Assembly (NCBI GenBank): GCA_001403755.1
Contig: CYUH01000014.1
Coordinates: 62,001-126,000, forward strand
Origin: Chryseobacterium senegalense
Lineage (GTDB): Bacteria; Bacteroidota; Bacteroidia; Flavobacteriales; Weeksellaceae
DNA: 64,000 bases
Direction of reading: 5' to 3'
The position numbers and the translations under genes were made by a program. Below, in pieces: positions 51,152 through 59,169 of the stretch. Under the pieces are notes generated by a model, which saw only the letters and a program-made list of their open reading frames with translations, did not search any database and was not told the origin of the DNA. Every line of letters starts with the position of its first letter. The first letter of the stretch is position 1.

Positions 51152-52996
51152 ATGAAAATGCGGTACTTTTTCGTTTTTACTTTTTTCTTTGCACTTTTTT
51201 CAGCGCAGCAAAATCCCTATTACCAGCAATATGCAAAATATAAAATGGATATTGATGTCGATGCGCAAAATTTCACTTACCAAGGAAAACAAACTTTAAC
51301 TTACACCAATAATTCGCCCGACGAATTAAAAGTTGTTTATTTTCATTTGTATTGGAATGCGTTCAAAGCTGGATCTATGATGGATCAAAGAGTTCAAAAT
51401 CAAGGAAAAAACGGAGATTCCAGATTGCAGATCAACGGAATTTCAAGATTGGCTTCTATACCGAACGAAGAAGAAGGCGCCCAAAACATTCATTTCATTA
51501 AACAAAACGGAAAGGATTTGAAATTTGAAGTTCAGGAAACCATCATGAAGGTAGAGCTGAACACACCGTTAAAACCTAATTCTTCTACCACTTTCACGAT
51601 GGAATGGGATGCTAATATTCCTCAGCAAATCCGACGAGCAGGAAGAAACAATCGTGAAGGAATCGATATGACAATGACGCAGTGGTACCCGAAAATTGCC
51701 GAATATGACTATGATGGTTGGGCAACTTTTGATTATGTTGGTCGGGAATTTCATGCTCCTTTTTCAGATTACGAAGTAAATATTAAAATTGATAAAGATT
51801 ACGTAATTGGAGCCGGAGGAAACCTGGAAAACCCAGCGGAAGTTAAAGGTTATGACGCAAATTCAACCGTAAAAACCGATGATAAAAACAAAGCGACATG
51901 GAAATGGACCGCTAAAAACATCCTAGATTTCGCCTGGGCTGCAGACAGAGATTACACCGTGGAAAACTTTACCATTCTCGATGGACCGAAGGTTTTTTAT
52001 GTGTACCAAAAATCGGAAAAAACAAAACTTTGGGAAGAATCTAAACCTTATATCACCAAATTTTTCCAACTGATGAATGCGGCTTTCGGAAGATACACTT
52101 ACCCGTCTTACGCTTTCATACAAGGCGGAGACGGCGGAATGGAATACGGAATGTGCACCATGATGTTGGGCAATGCAACTTCTTTGGAAGCCTTGGTTGG
52201 ACTGATGGTTCACGAAGGTGGTCACTCTTGGAATCAGCAAATTTTGGCTTATAACGAAAGCGTACGACCTTGGATGGATGAAGGTTTCACAAGTTATTAT
52301 GAAAGCTATGTAATGCATCAACTTTTCCCGCCGGCAAATCCAGTAGCAAATCCATTTGTAGGAAGTTTAAATTCTTACCGAAACTTTGTGAAAAGAGGCA
52401 TTGAAGAACCGGCAGTTTGGTTGGGAGATCACCATGACAATGGCTCTGCATATTCCTTTGCATCTTATGTGAAAGGCGAACTTTTCTTGGTGCAATTGGG
52501 TTACATCATGGGAGAGCAAAATTTATCTTTGGTACTGAAAGAATTCTATAACCAATGGAAATTGAAACATCCTACAGATCGGGATTTCATGCATATTGCT
52601 CAGAAAATTTCCGGAATGGATTTGAAATGGTTCCATAACTATTGGATAAATACCACCAAAACCATCGATTATAGTGTAAAAAATGTGAAATACGAATCCA
52701 ATTCGACCACTATTACTTTGGAAAACAAAGGTTCTGTTCCGATGCCAATTGATTTTTCTGTTTTAACGAAAGATAAAAAAGTGGTGAATTATCAGATCCC
52801 ACTCAATATGACACATACTTGGAAAAAGAAAGATATTTATGGAAATTTTGAAACTTTAAATTATTGGCCTTGGACACAGAAAGAATACACTTTCACGATT
52901 CCTTTCAACAAGTCACAAATTTCCGCTTTGGGAATAGATTTTTCCGGAAGATTGGCAGATGTAAACATGGAAGATAACCTAATAGAAGTAAAGTAA
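51152..52996 (+). CDS. M1-family metallopeptidase (aminopeptidase N-like)
   Basis: A 614-residue secreted zinc peptidase. ATG 51152 gives a signal peptide (MRYFFVFTFFFALFSAQ). The M1 beta-saddle N-domain is followed by the substrate motif GGMEYGM (about 330) and the zinc site HEGGH (354-358) with Glu377 in DEGFTSYYES, exactly 18 residues after the second His. The length lacks the long C-terminal domain of E. coli PepN and fits the Bacteroidota exported group. It is in the same direction as coaX, 17 bases upstream of it. Confidence 0.93.
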   Translation: MKMRYFFVFTFFFALFSAQQNPYYQQYAKYKMDIDVDAQNFTYQGKQTLTYTNNSPDELKVVYFHLYWNAFKAGSMMDQRVQNQGKNGDSRLQINGISRLASIPNEEEGAQNIHFIKQNGKDLKFEVQETIMKVELNTPLKPNSSTTFTMEWDANIPQQIRRAGRNNREGIDMTMTQWYPKIAEYDYDGWATFDYVGREFHAPFSDYEVNIKIDKDYVIGAGGNLENPAEVKGYDANSTVKTDDKNKATWKWTAKNILDFAWAADRDYTVENFTILDGPKVFYVYQKSEKTKLWEESKPYITKFFQLMNAAFGRYTYPSYAFIQGGDGGMEYGMCTMMLGNATSLEALVGLMVHEGGHSWNQQILAYNESVRPWMDEGFTSYYESYVMHQLFPPANPVANPFVGSLNSYRNFVKRGIEEPAVWLGDHHDNGSAYSFASYVKGELFLVQLGYIMGEQNLSLVLKEFYNQWKLKHPTDRDFMHIAQKISGMDLKWFHNYWINTTKTIDYSVKNVKYESNSTTITLENKGSVPMPIDFSVLTKDKKVVNYQIPLNMTHTWKKKDIYGNFETLNYWPWTQKEYTFTIPFNKSQISALGIDFSGRLADVNMEDNLIEVK

Positions 52997-53013
52997 TTTC
53001 AAGCGTTAATTAA

Positions 53014-53772
53014 ATGAATTCAATTGTAATCAACATCGGCAATACCAACATCCGATTCGGGCTTTTTGATGATGACAACTGCGATATTTCTTGGATTCTC
53101 AACACCAAACCTTACCGAACGAGCGATGAACTGCAGATGCAATTTATGATGATGTATCAAACCCATAAAATCGATGCCGAGAAAATCGACAAAGTGATTA
53201 TTGGTTCGGTAGTTCCGCAATTAACTTACGATATTACGAGAGCTATTGAGAAAATTCATGGCAAAAAACCCATTATTGTTGACCGAAGTACTCCTTCCGG
53301 AGTGCAACCGAAATCGAAACAAATGGGAACGGATATCTATGCAAATCTGGTTGCAGCACATCATCTTTATCATAAAAGAAAAAAAATTATTTTTGATTTT
53401 GGAACTGCGTTAACCGCAAGTTGTATCGATGAAAACGGCGAAACCATCGGTGTGATTATCGCTCCCGGAATTATCACCTCTTTGAATTCACTGATTCATG
53501 ATACCGCTCAATTACCAGAAATTGAACTGATAAAACCTGATAAAGTTTTAGGTTTGGATACCGTTTCCTGTATGCAAAGTGGGATGGTTTACGGCTTTCT
53601 CGGAATGGTGGAAGGATTTATCACCCGGATCAATGATGAAGTTAATGAAGATTGTTTTGTAATTGCAACCGGTGGAGTTTCTCATGTCTATAAACCATTA
53701 ACAGAAAAAATCCACATTGCAGACCGACTTCACACCCTGAAAGGTTTATACTTTTTGGGCAAAGATTTATAA
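53014..53772 (+). CDS. coaX: Type III pantothenate kinase
   Basis: CoaX phosphorylates pantothenate, the first step of coenzyme A synthesis; the type III enzyme is not feedback-inhibited. The 252-residue protein has the phosphate-1 motif VINIGNTNIRFGLF, the GTDIYANLVAAHHLY segment, the phosphate-2 motif DFGTALTA and ATGGVSHVY near the C-terminus. It lies 17 bases after the peptidase gene and ends at a bidirectional terminator. Confidence 0.95.
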   Translation: MNSIVINIGNTNIRFGLFDDDNCDISWILNTKPYRTSDELQMQFMMMYQTHKIDAEKIDKVIIGSVVPQLTYDITRAIEKIHGKKPIIVDRSTPSGVQPKSKQMGTDIYANLVAAHHLYHKRKKIIFDFGTALTASCIDENGETIGVIIAPGIITSLNSLIHDTAQLPEIELIKPDKVLGLDTVSCMQSGMVYGFLGMVEGFITRINDEVNEDCFVIATGGVSHVYKPLTEKIHIADRLHTLKGLYFLGKDL

Positions 53773-53796
53773 AATATAAGAAGAATACAAAATATA

Positions 53797-53826
53797 AAAA
53801 ACGCACCTTTTTCGGGTGCGTTTTTA
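53797..53826. terminator. Bidirectional terminator between coaX and the TPR gene
   Basis: AAAAACGCACC (53797-53807), loop TTTTTCG, GGTGCGTTTTT (53815-53825). T-tracts on both strands suit the convergent genes. Confidence 0.85.
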
Positions 53827-53842
53827 TTGTTATTGGTTGAAT

Positions 53843-55213
53843 TTATTTCTTCTTGGTTTTCACTTTATCGGCTTCATCTTCTATGAAAGGATATTTTTGT
53901 TTCATATCCTCCAAAAGCTGAGGATCAAGTTCTAAAGCCTTGGAGAGTGCCAATCTTCCCTCTTTTTGATTATTAAGATGGAAATAGCAATTGCTCAACT
54001 GATAGTACAATTCTGCTCTGTTATGCATTTGAGTTGCGCTTTTCAAAACTTTTATTGCATCCTCATAATCGCCGATCAACATTAGGACTTCCGAATAAGC
54101 GTACCAATTATAGAATCTTGTAGGCTCATAATCAACAAGTTTTTTCAAGCATTCTAAACTCTCTTCAAACTTCCCGGAATCGATAAAAAGAAATGCAAGA
54201 CGCTTTTGATAATCCAAATTGTTATCATTTAAAGAAACCGCTTCTTTGGCAAAATGCAGCGCTTCCTTCATTCCTCCCATTTCCTCATAAATATAAGATT
54301 GTTCCATCATCGAAAGATAAAACTGTGGATCGTCTCTCAATGATTTCTGGAAGGCATTCAGCGCTAAAACAGGTTGTTTATTTTCCTTGTAGCACAAACC
54401 GATTTTATAGTAAGTGTAGGATTTGGTATACTCCAATTCCAGCATTTCCTGATAAACAGCAATTGCCTTCAACCACTCGCCCATAGCTTCGAAACAAGCC
54501 GCTTTGTTGGCATAAACACCTACCGATTGCGGATTGATTGCCAAAAGATAATCAAATCCTTTGATGGCTTCTTCGTAGTTTTTTTTGTTGAAATAAAACT
54601 GCCCGTATTCGTACCAAGCTGTTTCTGAGAAGGCAAACTGATCGAGGTAACCATTGAGGAATTCAATCGCTTCGTCGCCCCTTTTCAATTGATTGTAACA
54701 GAACATTACATTTTCCAACGCATAATCGTCTTGTTGATCGAAACTTAATGCCAATTTATAATGCTTCAAAGCATTAAAAGGATCTTCAAGATTCACAAAT
54801 TCATCAGCGATAAAATTGTGGAGGAAATTCTGTTCCTCCTCTAATTCCAAACCTTTTAAGCAATACTCAATTGCTCTGCGCGGATTTCCAAGATTAGAGT
54901 AATATTTCGCACAACAAACCATAAAATCGATACTTTCCATTGAGGATTCATTCAATTCTTGCATCAATTCTTTGGCTTGGGTATAATTCTCGAGCTCTAG
55001 GCAAACTTCAAACTGTTTGATCTTGAGTTCCAGAGAATTCGGGTGAAGTTTCAGCGCATAATTGGTGGCCACTTCTGCGTAAGATATGTCGCCCATTTCT
55101 AGGTAATGAATGATGATGTCTTCGTATTCTTCTGTTTCAAAGTACAATTCATCATTATTCTCTACCATTTCTTCGAACTTTCGTACCAGTTCGTTATCAA
55201 AAAAATCTTCCAA
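53843..55213 (-). CDS. Tetratricopeptide-repeat protein
   Basis: A 456-residue soluble protein made of about eleven tetratricopeptide repeats, for example YYSNLGNPRRAIEYCLKGLEL, YKENKQPVLALNAFQKSL and YALKLHPNSLEL. There is no signal peptide. The acidic N-terminus (MEDFFDNELVRKFEEMVEN) and the Lys-rich end (DKVKTKKK) are outside the repeats. It is a scaffold for protein contacts; the partner is unknown. The next gene upstream is glmM in the same direction, 99 bases away. Confidence 0.85.
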   Translation of the reverse strand: MEDFFDNELVRKFEEMVENNDELYFETEEYEDIIIHYLEMGDISYAEVATNYALKLHPNSLELKIKQFEVCLELENYTQAKELMQELNESSMESIDFMVCCAKYYSNLGNPRRAIEYCLKGLELEEEQNFLHNFIADEFVNLEDPFNALKHYKLALSFDQQDDYALENVMFCYNQLKRGDEAIEFLNGYLDQFAFSETAWYEYGQFYFNKKNYEEAIKGFDYLLAINPQSVGVYANKAACFEAMGEWLKAIAVYQEMLELEYTKSYTYYKIGLCYKENKQPVLALNAFQKSLRDDPQFYLSMMEQSYIYEEMGGMKEALHFAKEAVSLNDNNLDYQKRLAFLFIDSGKFEESLECLKKLVDYEPTRFYNWYAYSEVLMLIGDYEDAIKVLKSATQMHNRAELYYQLSNCYFHLNNQKEGRLALSKALELDPQLLEDMKQKYPFIEDEADKVKTKKK

Positions 55214-55312
55214 TGTAATCTCTCGTTGTCTTTCCGATGTTCAAAAATTTCTTCTAAACTTCGGAGAAACTTTTTATTTAATTTTATTTAAAAGTAATAA
55301 AAACTTTGGATT

Positions 55313-56695
55313 TTAAACCAAACTTTTTATTTTTTCTATCATCTGATCTCCCAATTGATCTGCTTCTTCTTGAGAAAAAGCTTCGGTATAGATCCTGATA
55401 ATTGGTTCTGTATTGGATTTTCTTAAATGAACCCAATTCTTTTCGAAATCTATTTTTACACCATCAACGGTAGAAATCTCTACGTTTTGATACTCTTTTT
55501 CCATTTTAGTTAAAAGTGCATCCACATCGATATCCGGAGTCAGTTCAATTTTCTTTTTCCCCATGAAGTAACTTGGGTAAGTCGCTCTCAACTCGGAAAC
55601 CGATTTGTTTTCTTTGGCTAAATGCGTCAAAAATAAAGCCACACCTACTAAAGAATCTCGGCCGTAGTGAAGATCAGGATAAATGATTCCTCCGTTTCCT
55701 TCGCCGCCGATTACCGCGTTTTTTTCTTTCATTAAGGTTACAACGTTCACTTCGCCAACGGCACTTGCGAAGTATTCCGAATCCAAATTCCTGGCAACAT
55801 CTCTCAATGCACGGCTTGAACTTAAATTAGAAATTGCAGCGCCTTTTTTGTTTTTCAACAAATAATCTGCAACGGCAACTAGCGTGTACTCTTCCCCGAA
55901 AAGTTCTCCGTTTTCGTCTACCAAAGCCAAACGGTCAACATCGGGATCTACTACGATTCCCAAATCTGCGTTTTCTTTCTTTACCAATTCGCAAATATCT
56001 CCCAAATGTTCTTTCAGTGGTTCAGGATTGTGCGGAAACTGTCCGTTTGGTTCGCAATAGAGTTTTACCACCTCGCAACCGAGGTCTTCCAAAAGCTGCG
56101 GAATTGCAATCCCACCGGTTGAATTCACAGCATCCACAACGATTTTGAATTTTTTTAATCGAATGATTTCTGCATCAACCATTGGCAAATCCAGAATTTT
56201 TTTGATGTGAATATCAAAAGCATCATCGCGGGTTTCGTAATTACCTAAATCATCAACTTCTGCGTAGTTGAAATCTTCACTTTCAGCCAAGGCCAAAACC
56301 TCTGCTCCATTTTCTCCATTGATGAATTCGCCTTTTTCATTTAGTAATTTCAGGGCGTTCCACTGTTTTGGATTGTGAGAAGCGGTTAAAATAATTCCGC
56401 CATCAGCATTTAATTCCGGAACCATCACCTCTACGGTTGGTGTTGTAGAAAGACCTAAATCAACGACATTAATTCCTAATCCCTGCAGCGTTGCAGTCAC
56501 CAGAGAATTCACCATTGCTCCGGAAATTCTCGCATCGCGACCAACGACCAGCGTTAGATCTTTTTTATTTTTATTGTTTTGAAGCCAGGTTCCGAAAGCG
56601 GAAGTAAATTTCACCACATCCAGCGGCGTTAGATTTTCGTCTACTTTTCCACCAATTGTTCCGCGGATTCCTGAAATACTTTTTATTAAAGACAT
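55313..56695 (-). CDS. glmM: Phosphoglucosamine mutase
   Basis: GlmM converts glucosamine-6-phosphate to glucosamine-1-phosphate for peptidoglycan and LPS precursors. The 460-residue protein has the phosphoserine loop TASHNP with Ser106, the metal-binding loop DPDVDR (about 250), the sugar-binding GEGNGGIIYP and the C-terminal phosphate-binding RKSNTEPIIRIYTEA. Related phosphomannomutases share these motifs, so the exact sugar is inferred. Confidence 0.88.
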   Translation of the reverse strand: MSLIKSISGIRGTIGGKVDENLTPLDVVKFTSAFGTWLQNNKNKKDLTLVVGRDARISGAMVNSLVTATLQGLGINVVDLGLSTTPTVEVMVPELNADGGIILTASHNPKQWNALKLLNEKGEFINGENGAEVLALAESEDFNYAEVDDLGNYETRDDAFDIHIKKILDLPMVDAEIIRLKKFKIVVDAVNSTGGIAIPQLLEDLGCEVVKLYCEPNGQFPHNPEPLKEHLGDICELVKKENADLGIVVDPDVDRLALVDENGELFGEEYTLVAVADYLLKNKKGAAISNLSSSRALRDVARNLDSEYFASAVGEVNVVTLMKEKNAVIGGEGNGGIIYPDLHYGRDSLVGVALFLTHLAKENKSVSELRATYPSYFMGKKKIELTPDIDVDALLTKMEKEYQNVEISTVDGVKIDFEKNWVHLRKSNTEPIIRIYTEAFSQEEADQLGDQMIEKIKSLV

Positions 56696-56779
56696 TGCTT
56701 AATTGATTTTTAAACGTTTGATTTAAACTGCTGCAAAATTACGAAGATTTTAACTATAAAATACAAACAAGTCTTATCG

Positions 56780-56802
56780 AAAAAAGACGCCAAATGGCGT
56801 CT
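56780..56802 (-). terminator. Terminator of the DUF285 surface-protein gene
   Basis: On the minus strand AGACGCC, loop ATTT, GGCGTCT, then a run of T (plus-strand A at 56780-56785). It lies about 130 bases after the stop at 56934. Confidence 0.8.
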
Positions 56803-56933
56803 ATAAAATTTATCCGTATTCGAAGATTAGAAACCTTCTTGCTCATGTTAATTCATGTTCTCAATATTCCTCTTCAAATTTATGATATCATGAAATATAA
56901 AGGACAGGTTTGCACTAAAATTAAACATTACTA

Positions 56934-58196
56934 TTATTTCTTAATAATTTTATGTGTTTTGTTATTTTTTTGAACTAAGTAAACCCCATTTGGATAAGAT
57001 GAAATATCTATTCTATTATCTCCTTCTTGCAGATTTTTTTTCTTTATTATTTGCCCTGCGCTATTATAAATACCGATTTCCTCCTTCCTCGTAGAACGTA
57101 CATTAAAAATACCATTAGTTGGATTAGGCGAAATTAAAAATATATCATTTTCATTTTCTGCTACAGCCAATTGAACAGTACAGTTGGAATCATAGCTATC
57201 TCCTGTAATGGTCCATCCTTTAAGTTGCACCAGCTTATCTCTATACGATTGTGCAGCAATTCCATATTTTCTACCTAATGCTGTTAATTTAACAACGCTA
57301 CCAGTATTAACGTTTTGTGCCCAGCCATATAGTGTTTTGCTGAAATTCTGACAATCCATTCCCGAGTTATCAAAACCAAGTTCCGTCCCATTTTTCAGTT
57401 GCCAGTTACCCAAGTTTTGGTTGAAAGCTGCTGCATTGAGAAACATTTGCTTCATACTAGCTTTTGAAACATTCCAATTTCCAATATTCTGATTGAAATT
57501 TGTTGCGTTCCAAAACATATACTCCATATCTGTAACATTAGACACATTCCAACTCCCTATATTTTGGTTGAAAGCTTTTGCTCCATTAAACATAGATCCC
57601 ATATTCGTGACTTTAGACGTATTCCAGTTTCCAATGTCTTGATTAAAGTTTGTTGCACCTGCAAACATTAAGTACATTGAATTTACCTTAGACACATCCC
57701 AACTGTTCATATTAGGAACTGTATTGAGAGCTGTACATCCGGCAAACATTCTTTCCATATTTGCTACATTAGAAAAATTGGGAATATCCGTTGCAGTGAT
57801 TTGTAATTTTGAACAACCTGCAAACATCCCATATACAGAGCCAAACCAACCTGCATCTCCCCATTGGCTGAGCATCACAAATTTTTCACGTTCAGCATCT
57901 GTAAGACTTATAAACGTAAAACGAAACGAAGAGGTTGGATATATGTTAACAATATACTCTCCAACTTCTGGTAATGGGATACTGATATTGTTTCCACTGC
58001 CGCTACCGCTACCCTGTCCGAATATGGCCGAATTATTTGCATTAACATATTGATAAGTAAAACCATCAGATACATAAGGAATTTTTATACCGATAAAGGT
58101 CGTACTAAACGGCACATTCCATTTGGTAATAATCGGGCTTCGAGCACCAAAGAAGGTAAAAGCAAAAAAAAAGATAATTAAATAGATTTTTTTCAT
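56934..58196 (-). CDS. DUF285 surface protein with a type IX sorting domain
   Basis: A 420-residue exported protein. Signal peptide MKKIYLIIFFFAFTFFGA; a beta-rich segment; then about five tandem DUF285/BspA-like units of roughly 25-30 residues with the pattern MF-x-(G/N)A-x-x-FNQ-x-I-G-x-WN-(V/T)-S-K-V-x-x-M. The last 75 residues hold ISPNPTNGIFNV, EIGIYNSAGQIIKKKNL and YPNGVYLVQKNN, the profile of a C-terminal type IX secretion sorting domain. It is probably secreted or attached to the cell surface and may bind host or matrix components (family inference). Confidence 0.85.
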   Translation of the reverse strand: MKKIYLIIFFFAFTFFGARSPIITKWNVPFSTTFIGIKIPYVSDGFTYQYVNANNSAIFGQGSGSGSGNNISIPLPEVGEYIVNIYPTSSFRFTFISLTDAEREKFVMLSQWGDAGWFGSVYGMFAGCSKLQITATDIPNFSNVANMERMFAGCTALNTVPNMNSWDVSKVNSMYLMFAGATNFNQDIGNWNTSKVTNMGSMFNGAKAFNQNIGSWNVSNVTDMEYMFWNATNFNQNIGNWNVSKASMKQMFLNAAAFNQNLGNWQLKNGTELGFDNSGMDCQNFSKTLYGWAQNVNTGSVVKLTALGRKYGIAAQSYRDKLVQLKGWTITGDSYDSNCTVQLAVAENENDIFLISPNPTNGIFNVRSTRKEEIGIYNSAGQIIKKKNLQEGDNRIDISSYPNGVYLVQKNNKTHKIIKK

Positions 58197-58250
58197 TATA
58201 GTTGGAATCTTAGGTTCAATTTAGAGTTGATTAAACTTTATTTAAGTAGA

Positions 58251-58529
58251 CTATGAATGTTCGTACAAAAATTTTAAAATTTCAATATCGTCATTCATGG
58301 TGGTTTTGCTTTCCGAGGCTTTAATTTCGTAATTCGTAAGAATTTCTATATCTTCGTCACTGTATTTCTCAGGCTTGTAATTCTTCTCGTAAATACAGAT
58401 GGTCAACAATAAACTTTTATACGTTTGTTTATTTACATCATAATATCCAGCAAAATAGATTGGTGTTTTTGGCTTTCCAAAAACTTTCCAAACAGTTCTT
58501 TCGAAAAGCATTGCGTAGTCGTCACTCAT
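58251..58529 (-). CDS. Hypothetical protein, 92 residues
   Basis: A small soluble acidic protein (MSDDYAMLFERTVWKVFGKP) with two short strands (IYFAGYYDV, LLLTICIYE) and a C-terminal helix. No motif is recognised. It is divergent from the small XRE gene, sharing a 119-base AT-rich region. Confidence 0.5.
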   Translation of the reverse strand: MSDDYAMLFERTVWKVFGKPKTPIYFAGYYDVNKQTYKSLLLTICIYEKNYKPEKYSDEDIEILTNYEIKASESKTTMNDDIEILKFLYEHS

Positions 58530-58625
58530 AATTAATGGTTTTCATCTTTGAACAAAAATGAAACTAAATATCAATATTTAGGTAAACTTTTACAAAACAA
58601 TCTTTACTTTTAATAAAATTATTTA

Positions 58626-58633
58626 TACTTTTG
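58626..58633 (+). promoter_or_regulatory. -7 box of the small XRE gene
   Basis: TACTTTTG fits TAnnTTTG, with TTTA about 20 bases upstream as the weak -33. The box is followed by GTAAAAG (58634-58640), the reverse complement of CTTTTAC (58586-58592), which may form an operator for autoregulation. Confidence 0.45.
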
Positions 58634-58648
58634 GTAAAAGATTAAATT

Positions 58649-59020
58649 ATGGAAATGGAAAAGATTATTGAGAAAATCACTCAATACAGAAATAGAAAAG
58701 GCTACACCTACGAAAATATGGCTGACGAATTGGAACTTACTACGGCTGCTTATAGAAAGATAGAAACCGGCGAAACCAAACTTTCTGTAGAAAGACTTTT
58801 TAGAATTTCAAATATTTTGGAAACTCCAGTAAATGAATTATTGGATTTAGACAAAAACCATTTTATTCAAAATAATTATAATAGCGAAAGTGTTATTTCT
58901 CAACGAATCGAGAATTTTTACCAAGAAAATAAAGAAATAACATCGGAACTCATCAAAGCAAAAGATCAATTAATTATGCAGTTACAGAAGGAAAATGAGT
59001 TTCTTAAAACTAAGAATTAA
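58649..59020 (+). CDS. XRE-family regulator with coiled-coil tail
   Basis: A 123-residue DNA-binding protein. The N-terminal helix-turn-helix (about 5-65) reads ITQYRNRKGYTYENMADEL then YRKIETGETKLSVERLFRIS. The C-terminal part from about 85 (ENFYQENKEITSELIKAK, QLQKENEFLK) is a probable coiled coil for dimerisation. The target genes are unknown. Its stop overlaps the stop of the convergent small feo gene by three to four bases. Confidence 0.85.
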   Translation: MEMEKIIEKITQYRNRKGYTYENMADELELTTAAYRKIETGETKLSVERLFRISNILETPVNELLDLDKNHFIQNNYNSESVISQRIENFYQENKEITSELIKAKDQLIMQLQKENEFLKTKN

Positions 59021-59169
59021 GAGCATCCGCAATCTGAATCACAGCCCGGTTTTCCCTTTTTGAATTTTTTCGGTGCGAAATTTTTTCTGATGATTTTGAA
59101 CAAAGTAAATCCTGCAAATAAAACGATTGCTGCAATTATTAAATATTGTAAAATCAAGGAATTATCCAT
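59017..59169 (-). CDS. FeoB-associated Cys-rich membrane protein, 50 residues
   Basis: Read from the sequence: ATG at 59169-59167, stop at 59019-59017. It has one membrane segment (ILQYLIIAAIVLFAGFTLF), a basic stretch (KIIRKNFAPKKFKKGK) and a tail with three cysteines (PGCDSDCGCS). This is the pattern of the short Cys-rich proteins found beside feoB in many bacteria. Its ATG shares one base with the feoB stop (TAATG), so it is translationally coupled. The Cys tail may bind iron or help the transporter. Confidence 0.8.
   Translation of the reverse strand: MDNSLILQYLIIAAIVLFAGFTLFKIIRKNFAPKKFKKGKPGCDSDCGCS

Noticed and set aside
57400-57800. Periodic repeats in the DUF285 gene considered as a CRISPR or satellite array
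   Set aside because: The repeats keep the reading frame and encode the DUF285 protein repeat. The units vary in base sequence and have no spacers.
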